Assembly: GCF_937960835.1 (NCBI RefSeq)
Contig: NZ_CALGPC010000006.1
Location: 558,001 to 622,000 of the forward strand
Reading direction: 5' to 3'
DNA from: an uncultured Ferrovibrio sp.
GTDB lineage: Bacteria > Pseudomonadota > Alphaproteobacteria > Ferrovibrionales > Ferrovibrionaceae
DNA length: 64,000 bases
Both the position numbers and the translations under genes were made by a program. Below the pieces are notes generated by a model, which saw only the letters and a program-made list of their open reading frames with translations, was not told where the DNA came from and did no database searches. Shown one piece after another: positions 25,888 to 33,972 of this stretch. Position 1 is the first letter of the stretch; each line of letters starts with the position of its first letter.

Positions 25888-27141
25888 ATGGATAGACGGC
25901 ATATCCTTTCACTCGGTAGCGGTGCGGCACTAACAGGCATGCTCACATCGTCTGCCTTCGCAGCGCCAAAGGATGCCAGTACCCTTCGGCCGGGCCGGAC
26001 ATTGTCGGCCGCAGAATTCGGGGTGGTCGGAGACGGCTCCACCGACGACACGCCGGCATTGCAGCGCGCAATGGATGCCACCTTTCTCCACGAACATCCG
26101 GGCATCCTAACAATCCCGCCAGGTAATTACCGGATCAGCCGCACCTTGCGGATCGCGCCGCGCAATCACATGACCCGCAACAGTGGCATCATCGCCCATG
26201 GTGCCCGGCTAATCTCAACCATCGAGGACGGCAGCAATGTCGTCGAGCTGGAAAGTAACGCGACCGTACGCTTCGTCCTTGTCGAAGGGCTGGAAATCAA
26301 AGGCTCGGGGAAAGACGGCCATGGCATCGCCATCACCTGTGAGGTTAATGGAAAATACTTCTACAATTTCTGCCTGCGCGATGTGTTCGTGCAGAATTGT
26401 GGTGGCGATGGCTGCAATATGGTCGGTAATATCTTCGAAGGGCAGCTGATCAACTGCTACTTCCGCGACAATCGTGGCAATGGCGCTACCTTTGCCCACG
26501 GCAAGAATGCCGGCATCCTTTCCGCCGTTCATGTCTTCGGCAGTATCTTCGGCGGCAACGGCAAGCATGGCGTCGAGATGCGCCGCTGCTATGACATAAG
26601 CTTCAACGGCTGCTATTTCCTGCTGAACAAGCAGTTCGGTCTGCTGGCCGACAACGGCTGCACCTTGCTGTCCCATTGCGGCTTTGAGAATAACCACGAG
26701 GCGGCCAAGGATTTCTCATCTGGCGATGCGGGGATTTACCTGCGGAATTTCGGCACCCTGGTCGGCTGTACGGCCTATTCGATTTATAAGCAGACCGGCC
26801 TTATCCGCACCTATATCGCGACCCAGTTGACCATGGTGGGATGCACTGGCATGGGCGGTGGCAAGGCCAAGGGCGCGGGCCTCGCCAAGCTCAGCGGCAA
26901 CAGAGAGAAGGCGCAGGCCACGCTGATCGGCTGTCTGGGCCGGGTGGAGACGGAAAACGGCTTTGAGGCGATCGAGATCGCAGGCGGCGACGGCGGCATG
27001 CGATTCGGCTCCGACTGGCGCAGTCGCAATTTGCCGCGGCTCGGCGAGTACCGGCTTTGGGTGGATGCTCAGGGGCGGCTGCGGATCAAGAAGGGTGCGC
27101 CGCAAACCGACGAAGATGGTGTCCCCGTCGGCGGCGCGTAA
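25888..27141 (+). CDS. secreted right-handed beta-helix protein (pectate-lyase-like)
   Basis: A 417-residue protein with an N-terminal MDRRHILSLGSGAA that resembles a twin-arginine signal, cut near AFAAP. The mature part opens with AAEFGVVGDGSTDDTPALQRAMD, the standard start of pectate-lyase-3/GH28-like parallel beta-helices, followed by repeated GCYF/NNGC-type coils. Such proteins in exopolysaccharide operons act as lyases, hydrolases or epimerases on the polymer. ATG 25888 follows GAGG at 5 bases. No catalytic triad is certain, so activity is not assigned. It starts seven bases after the polymerase gene and ends the rightward operon. Confidence 0.78.
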   Translation: MDRRHILSLGSGAALTGMLTSSAFAAPKDASTLRPGRTLSAAEFGVVGDGSTDDTPALQRAMDATFLHEHPGILTIPPGNYRISRTLRIAPRNHMTRNSGIIAHGARLISTIEDGSNVVELESNATVRFVLVEGLEIKGSGKDGHGIAITCEVNGKYFYNFCLRDVFVQNCGGDGCNMVGNIFEGQLINCYFRDNRGNGATFAHGKNAGILSAVHVFGSIFGGNGKHGVEMRRCYDISFNGCYFLLNKQFGLLADNGCTLLSHCGFENNHEAAKDFSSGDAGIYLRNFGTLVGCTAYSIYKQTGLIRTYIATQLTMVGCTGMGGGKAKGAGLAKLSGNREKAQATLIGCLGRVETENGFEAIEIAGGDGGMRFGSDWRSRNLPRLGEYRLWVDAQGRLRIKKGAPQTDEDGVPVGGA

Positions 27142-27172
27142 AGGCTGACGGTATCTTTAGGCCCGTACCAGC

Positions 27173-27186
27173 GAAGGCCGGCCTTC
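27173..27186. terminator. 14-bp palindrome between convergent operons
   Basis: GAAGGCCGGCCTTC is a perfect palindrome in the 72-base gap between the beta-helix gene and fcl, which converge. It has no loop and no T-run, so intrinsic termination is doubtful; position is the main argument for a two-way terminator. It could also be a protein site. Confidence 0.3.
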
Positions 27187-27213
27187 CTGGGTGATATCCG
27201 ACGGGGCGATATT

Positions 27214-28149
27214 CTATACATACCAGCGATAGGTCTGACGCAGGCCGTCCTCAAGCGAGGTCTGCGCCCGCCAGCCCAGTTTGGCCATGCGGCTGACATC
27301 GACCACTTTGCGCGGCGTGCCATCAGGCTTGCTGGTATCGAACGCCAGGCGGCCGCGGTAACCGACCACTTTTCCGATCGTCTCGGCCAGCTCGCGAATG
27401 GTCACTTCCTGACCGGAGCCGAGGTTGATGATCTCTTCCTCGGAATAGTTCTTCATGGCGAAAACGATGCCATCGGCGGCATCGTCCGCATAAAGGAATT
27501 CCCGCAGCACCTTGCCGCTGCCCCAGACCTCCACCGTTTCTGTCTCCTGCACATAGGCGCGATGGAATTTGGCAATCAGCGCTGGAATCACATGGCTATG
27601 CATCAGATCGAAATTGTCGCCCGGACCATACAGGTTGGAGGGCATCACCGAAATGAAGTCGCAGCCATACTGACGCCGATAGGCTTGGCCCAGCTTGATG
27701 CCGGCGATCTTGGCGACGGCGTACCATTGATTGGTCGATTCCAGTTCGCCCGACAAGAGGGCCGATTCCGGAATGGGCTGTGGCGCCATGCGAGGATAGA
27801 CGCAGGACGAGCCAAGAAAGACCAGCTTTTCGACATTGTAACGGTGCGCCGCCTCGATGACATTCGCCTCGATCATCAGGTTATCGTAGATGAATTCGGC
27901 GGGGCGCGTGTCGTTGGCGTGGATGCCGCCGACCCGGGCGGCCGCGACGAACACGGCCTGCGGCCGGGTCTCCCGCATCCAGAAATTCACCTGCTCGGCC
28001 GAGCGCAGATCCACCTGCTGACGGGATGCCGTCAGAATAGTGCAATCCTCGCTTTTCAGGCGCCGCACCAGAGCCGAGCCGACAAGGCCGCGATGGCCGG
28101 CAACCCATACACGCTTGCCAGCCAGGGAGTAGGGGACTTTATCGGGCAT
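27214..28149 (-). CDS. fcl: GDP-L-fucose synthase
   Basis: A 311-residue NADPH-dependent 3,5-epimerase/4-reductase that makes GDP-L-fucose from GDP-4-keto-6-deoxymannose. It has VAGHRGLVGSAL near residue 14, FLGSSCVYP near 108 and the catalytic YAVAKIAG Tyr/Lys near 139, with the downstream PSNLYGPGDN motif. ATG 28149 overlaps the gmd stop by 11 bases, the usual gmd-fcl junction; the longer frame to 28203 is not needed. With gmd it shows that the polymer, or another glycan of this cell, contains fucose. Confidence 0.95.
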   Translation of the reverse strand: MPDKVPYSLAGKRVWVAGHRGLVGSALVRRLKSEDCTILTASRQQVDLRSAEQVNFWMRETRPQAVFVAAARVGGIHANDTRPAEFIYDNLMIEANVIEAAHRYNVEKLVFLGSSCVYPRMAPQPIPESALLSGELESTNQWYAVAKIAGIKLGQAYRRQYGCDFISVMPSNLYGPGDNFDLMHSHVIPALIAKFHRAYVQETETVEVWGSGKVLREFLYADDAADGIVFAMKNYSEEEIINLGSGQEVTIRELAETIGKVVGYRGRLAFDTSKPDGTPRKVVDVSRMAKLGWRAQTSLEDGLRQTYRWYV

Positions 28150-29203
28150 TGCTGTACTCGCTCTGCTGCAAGCTGATCCGGTCGGCTTCGACCATTTCAG
28201 CAACCAATTGCTCGAAGGTCGTCTTGTGCTCCCAGCCGATCTGCTTCTTGGCCTTCTCCGGGTTGCCGAGCAGGAAGTCCACTTCGGTCGGCCGGTAGTA
28301 GATCGGATCGACGGCGACTAGCACGTCGCCGGTGCGATTGCAGTGGCCTTTTTCATCGACGCCCTTACCCTCCCAGACGATCTCGCGATCGATGTGGCGG
28401 AAAGCAAGTTCGACGAATTCGCGCACCGAGTGCACTTCGCCGGTTGCCAGAACGTAATCGTCTGGCTTGTCCTGCTGCAGGATGCGCCACATGCCCTCGA
28501 CGTAGTCGCGAGCATGACCCCAGTCGCGCTTGGAGTCGATGTTGCCGAGATAGAGGCATTTCTGCAGCCCCTGCTCAATCGCGGCCACGGCGCGCGTGAT
28601 CTTGCGAGTCACGAAAGTCTCGCCCCGGATCGGCGATTCATGGTTGAACAGGATGCCGTTGGAGGCGTGGATGTTATAAGCCTCACGGTAGTTCACCGTG
28701 ATCCAGTAGGCATAGAGCTTGGCTGCAGCATATGGGCTGCGCGGATAGAAGGGCGTCGTCTCACGCTGCGGGATTTCCTGGACCTTGCCGAACAGTTCCG
28801 AGGTCGATGCCTGGTAGAAGCGGACGCGATCTTCCATCTTGAGGATGCGGATCGCTTCCAGGATGCGCAGGGTGCCCAGCGCGTCGGTATTGGCGGTGTA
28901 TTCCGGCGTCTCAAAGCTGACCTGAACGTGGCTTTGCGCCGCCAGGTTGTAGATTTCGGTGGGCTGGGTTTCCTGGATCAGGCGAATGATGTTGGTGGAA
29001 TCTGTCATATCGCCGTAATGCAGAAAGAAGCGGACACCTGGCTCGTGCGGATCGCGATAGAGGTGATCGACTCGCTGGGTGTTGATCGATGACGATCTCC
29101 GCTTCACACCGTGAACCACGTAACCCTGATTCAGCAGAAATTCGGAAAGATAGGCACCGTCCTGTCCAGTGGCGCCGGTAATGAGTGCTACTTTGTCGAC
29201 CAT
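28139..29203 (-). CDS. gmd: GDP-mannose 4,6-dehydratase
   Basis: A 354-residue short-chain dehydrogenase family enzyme that makes GDP-4-keto-6-deoxy-D-mannose from the ManC product. The NADP-binding TGATGQDGAYL is near residue 8, the active-site Thr/Ser region STSELFG near 126 and YAAAKLYAYW near 150. RPTEVDFLLG near the C-terminus is typical. ATG 29203 is chosen because GAGG lies eight bases before it and MVDKVALITG is the natural opening; the longer frame would run through a GC-rich hairpin. Confidence 0.95.
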   Translation of the reverse strand: MVDKVALITGATGQDGAYLSEFLLNQGYVVHGVKRRSSSINTQRVDHLYRDPHEPGVRFFLHYGDMTDSTNIIRLIQETQPTEIYNLAAQSHVQVSFETPEYTANTDALGTLRILEAIRILKMEDRVRFYQASTSELFGKVQEIPQRETTPFYPRSPYAAAKLYAYWITVNYREAYNIHASNGILFNHESPIRGETFVTRKITRAVAAIEQGLQKCLYLGNIDSKRDWGHARDYVEGMWRILQQDKPDDYVLATGEVHSVREFVELAFRHIDREIVWEGKGVDEKGHCNRTGDVLVAVDPIYYRPTEVDFLLGNPEKAKKQIGWEHKTTFEQLVAEMVEADRISLQQSEYSNAR

Positions 29204-29247
29204 GAGTACGTCCTCTGTCGTTGTTTTGTCCGGGGTGGTCCGGGGGC

Positions 29248-29276
29248 GGCGACCGGCGTCTTCGCGCCGGTTCGCC
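29248..29276 (-). promoter_or_regulatory. 11-bp hairpin upstream of gmd
   Basis: GGCGA plus CCGGCG (29248-29258) pairs with CGCCGG (29265-29270) and TCGCC (29272-29276), leaving one unpaired T and a six-base loop. It sits between the glycosyltransferase stop (29296) and the gmd start (29203) in the minus-strand transcript. There is no T-run. It is one of four long hairpins in the gaps of this locus. Confidence 0.5.
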
Positions 29277-29295
29277 TGCACCATGGGGCGTTTCC

Positions 29296-30522
29296 TCAAA
29301 CGAATGCGATACGTTGCGCGGCGATGTCCCAGGAGTAGGAGCGAAGGACATGCTGCTGGCCGCTGATACCCATGCGGGACAGCCGCTCGGGATCCGAGAT
29401 GGCGTCAAGAATGGCGGCGGCGACCGCCTCGGGCTCGGCCTTGTCGACCAGGAAGCCGTGCCGGCCATCCTCGGTGATCTCGGGCAAACCATTGCGGCGG
29501 AGTCCGAGCACCGGGGTGCGTGACAGCAGCGCCTCAAGATAAACCTGGCCCCAGGGATCGTTCAGCATCGGCTGCGTGAACAGCGTGGCGTCCCGAAACA
29601 GCTGCTGCAGTTCCGTCCAGGGTACATGGGCGCGGAAGATGATTCCTGGCTCATCGGGTACGAAGGGCCGGCTGCGCTCGTCGCCCACGATGGTCAGGGT
29701 CAGATCCGGCCGGTGTGTCCGGGCAATGCGGAAGGCATCCAGCAGCAGATGCCCGCCCTTGGCAGCGAACAGGTGTTTCGCCACGAAAAGCAGCCGGGGC
29801 TGGGTGTAATCCTTTGGCTCGTGGTTGGGCTCGATCTCTCCCATCCCCGAGCCCACCGCCGTCACCTTCTCGGCAGGAATGCCGTAATGGTCAATGATGT
29901 GATCGCGGACATAGGTGCCGAAGGTGAAGATATGCTCAGCACAAGCGAGCGACTCCGCCTCCAGCAGATCGAAGGCCTCCACCGCACGAGGACGATAGCT
30001 GTCCCGGTCCGGACGATACAGGAGGGACAGAGCCCAGGTCTGATCGCAATAAAGGTAATGCTTTAGCTCAGGCGCATGGCGGCTGGGCAGCAGATCCATC
30101 GTGCCGGTATGGATGACATGCTGGATGCCGCGCCGGCGCAGGGCCAGCGCAAGGCGATCCGCGGCATGCCGTCGTGCGGGCGGCGAGCGGAGCACGGCCT
30201 CGCTGTTGCGTGGTGCGCCATAGCCGCGCAGCGTGTAATGGGCAGCCAGCACGGCCAACTCGCCGCGTGGGATGCCGGTGCTGAATCCCTCCACGGCCAC
30301 GCCGTATTGCTGCAGCCGGCGGGCGATGTTGAAGGGAGCCGAAGACCATGTCCGGCGATCCAGCGGATCGCCGAAAATGCTGCAGATAGCTGCGCGCTCG
30401 AAGCGCAGCTTCTTCCCGGCCAAGCCGGAGCCATGGCCGGAGACGTCGCGGAATCCCGAAACTCCCGGAACTGATCCGGGCAACTCAGGAGCCGTGTGGG
30501 CGGGCTCGACGATCGTAGTCAC
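29296..30522 (-). CDS. glycosyltransferase, GT4 family
   Basis: A 408-residue GT-B enzyme. The donor half is clear: RLLFVAKHLFAAKGGHLLLDAF (near 240), LTIVGDERSRPF and the E-x7-E region DPWGQVYLEALLSRTPVLGLRRNGLPEI (near 325). The start is placed at GTG 30522, with GAGG six bases before it; the TTG at 30534 is the only longer option. It heads the leftward operon with gmd and fcl, so a fucosyl- or mannosyltransferase is a fair guess but not shown. The first 25 residues look like a non-conserved extension. Confidence 0.85.
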   Translation of the reverse strand: MTTIVEPAHTAPELPGSVPGVSGFRDVSGHGSGLAGKKLRFERAAICSIFGDPLDRRTWSSAPFNIARRLQQYGVAVEGFSTGIPRGELAVLAAHYTLRGYGAPRNSEAVLRSPPARRHAADRLALALRRRGIQHVIHTGTMDLLPSRHAPELKHYLYCDQTWALSLLYRPDRDSYRPRAVEAFDLLEAESLACAEHIFTFGTYVRDHIIDHYGIPAEKVTAVGSGMGEIEPNHEPKDYTQPRLLFVAKHLFAAKGGHLLLDAFRIARTHRPDLTLTIVGDERSRPFVPDEPGIIFRAHVPWTELQQLFRDATLFTQPMLNDPWGQVYLEALLSRTPVLGLRRNGLPEITEDGRHGFLVDKAEPEAVAAAILDAISDPERLSRMGISGQQHVLRSYSWDIAAQRIAFV

Positions 30523-30577
30523 ATGGAACCTCAAGGGGATGGCGGTGGCGACATAGTCCTGTAGGGCCCGTGGGCTT

Positions 30578-30661
30578 GCCAGTGATCAACCTGTGACTGG
30601 CGGTAACGGACGACCCCAGAGACGAGGCCGCGCGAAAGTGTGAACGCACGGATTAGTCACA
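30578..30661. promoter_or_regulatory. divergent control region between two glycosyltransferase operons
   Basis: The 212-base gap between GTG 30522 (leftward) and GTG 30735 (rightward) contains GCCAGT/ACTGGC as an inverted repeat (30578-30583/30596-30601), and AGTCACAG in opposite orientations at 30591-30598 (-) and 30655-30662 (+). A TGTGA/TCACA pair (30639-30643, 30657-30661) is also visible. A third AGTCACA overlaps the leftward start codon (30517-30523). The right end is AT-rich. No -35/-10 pair is convincing. Confidence 0.4.
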
Positions 30662-30734
30662 GTTTTCTAGTTGGCGCGCCTTATTTCGTCGGTGATTTTT
30701 GGAGGTTGATTTCCAAGAGTTAGGAGGAGGACTG

Positions 30735-31979
30735 GTGATCGCGTACCTAGGCATGCCACGCAAGATCGTCTACTTCACACCAGAGATCAGTGACACGAGC
30801 ACCATCACGCGCGCAGAGGCCTTGCTGGAGCAAGGTAGTGAACTCGTCGTGATCGGGTTTCGCCGTGACCGCTACAACACAGAATTCCAGCCGCCCTGGC
30901 GCTGCTTAACACTTGGTAGAACCCAGGATGGCCGCTACACGCAGCGGCTGTTCGCGTTGCTAGCCGCCCTGCCTGGGCTGATTGCGCATCGTCGAGTCTT
31001 CCAGGATGCGGATATCTTCTACGCCCGAAATATTGACCAACTGCTGCTTGCGCTTTTTGCCAGGCTGGTGATCCGCAGGGCGGTTCCGATCATCTATGAG
31101 GTTCTCGATATCCAGCCGATCTTCGTGGGAACGGGGCTGATGTCTCGCCTGATCCGCGCGGCCGAGCGATATGGCCTGCGGAAAACAGATCTTCTCGTGG
31201 TGTCATCGCCCGCCTTCGTCCGCAATTATTTTGCCCCGATCCAGGGCTATAGCGGCTCGTGGTATCTGTTGGAAAACAAGCTGCCGCTTTCGATACAGCG
31301 CATACCCGATGCCACGCCGGCAAAAAGGGGAATTGGTGTTCCGCGCAGCGATGGCTATCGATGGACAGTGTCATACTGCGGATTGATCCGGGGACATGAC
31401 ACGATAGACCTGATCGTCCGGCTGGCCGAGCGCCTGCAAGGCGTGGTGCTTTTCAAGTTCTATGGCGTGCTGACGACGGTGGATGGTGAGTATTTTAATG
31501 CAGCCATCTCCAGATTGCGCAACATGGTCTATGAAGGCCCTTATATAAATCCGGACGATCTGCCGCGGATTTACGGAGATACCGATTTCTGCTGGGCGCT
31601 CGATCTCGAAAACACCGAGCATAATTCCCGCTGGCTGCTGCCCTGCCGCTTCTATGAGGCCGGTTATTTTGGCGTGCCTTGCCTTGCCGCCAATGGATTT
31701 GAGGTGGGGAGCCTTGTTGATCAGTTGGGCGTGGGATGGAGCTTTCCAGAGCCATATATTGAGTCGCTCACGAAATTCTTCCTGACAGTCACGCCGGCGG
31801 AATATGAGGAAAGGCAGGCGCGGCTTTTAGCACAACCAGCCGACCGATTCGTTGCCATTGAAGACACGGCTGATCTTCTCGAAGCATTCGACCATGCACG
31901 TGGTCAGGAAAACGCGAAGAACATGAATGAGATAAAACCTGCGAGGGTTTTAAATAAGCAGATCAATCCTGACGGGTGA
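30735..31979 (+). CDS. glycosyltransferase
   Basis: A 414-residue GT-B-like enzyme. It opens with RKIVYFTPEISDTSTITRAEAL, has a middle IIYEVLDIQPIF (near 119) typical of group-1 transferases of capsule loci, and a donor half with SYCGLIRGHDTIDLI (near 215) and LPCRFYEAGYFGVPCLAANG (near 300). GTG 30735 follows a double AGGAGG; the upstream part of the longer frame is not needed. It stands alone between the divergent gap and the NAGGN genes, and its tail is less GC-rich than its neighbours, perhaps a sign of later gain. Sugar specificity unknown. Confidence 0.82.
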   Translation: MIAYLGMPRKIVYFTPEISDTSTITRAEALLEQGSELVVIGFRRDRYNTEFQPPWRCLTLGRTQDGRYTQRLFALLAALPGLIAHRRVFQDADIFYARNIDQLLLALFARLVIRRAVPIIYEVLDIQPIFVGTGLMSRLIRAAERYGLRKTDLLVVSSPAFVRNYFAPIQGYSGSWYLLENKLPLSIQRIPDATPAKRGIGVPRSDGYRWTVSYCGLIRGHDTIDLIVRLAERLQGVVLFKFYGVLTTVDGEYFNAAISRLRNMVYEGPYINPDDLPRIYGDTDFCWALDLENTEHNSRWLLPCRFYEAGYFGVPCLAANGFEVGSLVDQLGVGWSFPEPYIESLTKFFLTVTPAEYEERQARLLAQPADRFVAIEDTADLLEAFDHARGQENAKNMNEIKPARVLNKQINPDG

Positions 31980-32181
31980 GAGCCGGCGTCCCCGTCATCT
32001 TATCCTCCGATTTGCGCCATAAAATCGGCCATCTTCCGAGCATAAATTTGAAATCGAAGCGTGTGGCTCTACGTCATCCTGCACGCTTTCCTATCCTGAT
32101 TCTGGGCAGCTTCCAACGAAGCCGCCCACGCGACATTACCGCCAGCATCGTCTGGCGAGGCAAATCACTCTTGGAGATCCG

Positions 32182-33957
32182 ATGTGCGGCATTAGCGGCG
32201 AAGTCCGATTCGATGGCAGTCATGCAGATATTGCTTCTGTAGCACGGATGACAGGCCGGCTCGCGGCGCGCGGGCCTGATGCTGCGGGTTATGCCGCCCA
32301 AGGCCGCGCTGCGCTCGGTCATCGCCGGTTGAAGATCATCGATTTGAGCGAGCGCGCACAGCAGCCGATGGTGGATTCCGAACTGGGTCTGACATTGGCG
32401 TTCAACGGATGCATTTACAATTATCAGACTCTTCGCAAAGAGCTTGAAGGCCTGGGATACCGGTTTTTCTCCGAAGGCGATACGGAAGTGGTTCTCAAGG
32501 CATGGCATGCCTGGGGGATCGACGCGCCGAAACGCTTCTATGGGATGTTTGCTTTCGCGGTGCTGGAACGCGAAACAGGCCGGCTAGCCCTGGCACGTGA
32601 CAGGCTCGGGATCAAGCCGCTTTATCTGGCCGAAAAGCCAGGCAGGATGCTTCGCTTCGCATCTTCGCTTCCGGCGTTGCTGGCGGCCGGGGATGTGGAT
32701 ACCAGCATCGATCCGGTGGCTCTGCACCATTACATGACGTTTCATGCCGTCGTGCCGGCACCTTTTACAATCCTGAATGGGATCAAAAAGATGCCGCCGG
32801 CAACGGTCGCGGTTTTCGAACCCGATGGCCGGCGCACCAACCACGTCTATTGGACCGTTGATTACGACCGCAGCGCGGCGGACGTGGAAACCGAGGCATC
32901 GGTCTGGGAGGAGAGGGTTCACGCAAGTCTCAAAACCGCTGTCGAGCGCCGCATGGTCGCTGATGTTCCTGTCGGCGTGCTGCTGTCCGGCGGCCTCGAT
33001 TCCAGCTTGATCGTCGCGTTGCTGGCCGAAGCTGGTCAGACAGGGCTGAAGACTTTCTCCATCGGTTTTGAGGAGGCCAATGGCGAGAAGGGCGATGAAT
33101 TTGTTTACTCTGATCTGATCGCTCGTCATTTCGGCACCGAGCATTACAAGATATTCGTGCGGTCCAAGCGGCTTTTGGACGCGCTGCCGAAAGCAATCGA
33201 TGCCATGTCGGAGCCGATGGTCTCCTATGACAATGTTGGTTTCTTCCTGCTGTCGGAAGAGGTGTCCCAGCATGTCCGCGTGGTGCAAAGCGGCCAGGGC
33301 GCCGATGAGGTATTCGGCGGCTATCATTGGTATCCGCCTCTCCTCGACTCAAACGACCCGGTCCGTGATTATGCGCGGGTCTTCTTCGATCGCGACCACG
33401 CGGAATATCTGCAGGCAATCAATTCCGCCTACGCCACGGAAGATTACAGCACGGCTTTTGTTGCCGGCCATTTCGGGCTTCCCGGCGCCAGCAAGGCAGT
33501 AGACAAGGCTCTGCGCCTGGACAGCCTGGTGATGCTGGTGGACGATCCGGTCAAGCGCGTCGACAACATGACCATGGCCTGGGGGCTGGAAGCGCGCGTG
33601 CCCTTCCTCGACCACGATATTCTGGAGCTGGCAGCTCGCATACCGCCGGAGCAGAAACTGCGCGATGGTGGCAAGGGGATACTGAAGGATGTCGGCCGCA
33701 AACTGCTGCCGCATGAAGTCATAGACCGTCCTAAGGGGTACTTCCCGGTTCCCGCACTGAAATACATCGAGGGTCCGTATCTGGAAATGGTGCGCGACAT
33801 TCTGCATGGCAGCCGCGCCCGCGAGCGCGGCTTGTTTCAGCGCGATTACGTCGATCAGCTGTTGAATGACCCAAAGGGCCATATCACGCCGCTGCGGGGC
33901 TCGAAGCTTTGGCAGGTGGCTCTGCTGGAGATGTGGCTGCAACAGCACAACCTTTAA
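32182..33957 (+). CDS. asnO: N-acetylglutaminylglutamine amidotransferase (AsnB-like)
   Basis: A 591-residue glutamine-dependent asparagine-synthetase homologue. Met1 is followed by Cys2 (CGISGEVRFD), the class II amidotransferase nucleophile, and the C-terminal ATP-pyrophosphatase domain has SGGLDSSLIVALL near residue 270. Followed by a GNAT/ATP-grasp ligase and an M42 peptidase, it matches the conserved trio that makes the osmoprotectant N-acetylglutaminylglutamine amide; this enzyme is the amide-forming step. ATG follows GGAG. The 202-base gap upstream has a 6-bp hairpin (32140-32157) and no clear promoter. Confidence 0.92.
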   Translation: MCGISGEVRFDGSHADIASVARMTGRLAARGPDAAGYAAQGRAALGHRRLKIIDLSERAQQPMVDSELGLTLAFNGCIYNYQTLRKELEGLGYRFFSEGDTEVVLKAWHAWGIDAPKRFYGMFAFAVLERETGRLALARDRLGIKPLYLAEKPGRMLRFASSLPALLAAGDVDTSIDPVALHHYMTFHAVVPAPFTILNGIKKMPPATVAVFEPDGRRTNHVYWTVDYDRSAADVETEASVWEERVHASLKTAVERRMVADVPVGVLLSGGLDSSLIVALLAEAGQTGLKTFSIGFEEANGEKGDEFVYSDLIARHFGTEHYKIFVRSKRLLDALPKAIDAMSEPMVSYDNVGFFLLSEEVSQHVRVVQSGQGADEVFGGYHWYPPLLDSNDPVRDYARVFFDRDHAEYLQAINSAYATEDYSTAFVAGHFGLPGASKAVDKALRLDSLVMLVDDPVKRVDNMTMAWGLEARVPFLDHDILELAARIPPEQKLRDGGKGILKDVGRKLLPHEVIDRPKGYFPVPALKYIEGPYLEMVRDILHGSRARERGLFQRDYVDQLLNDPKGHITPLRGSKLWQVALLEMWLQQHNL

Positions 33958-33972
33958 GGCTGGGAGGAGATC

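Noticed and set aside
30674..30681. GGCGCGCC palindrome as an operator
   Set aside because: An 8-base GC palindrome is expected by chance in such DNA and no second copy supports it.
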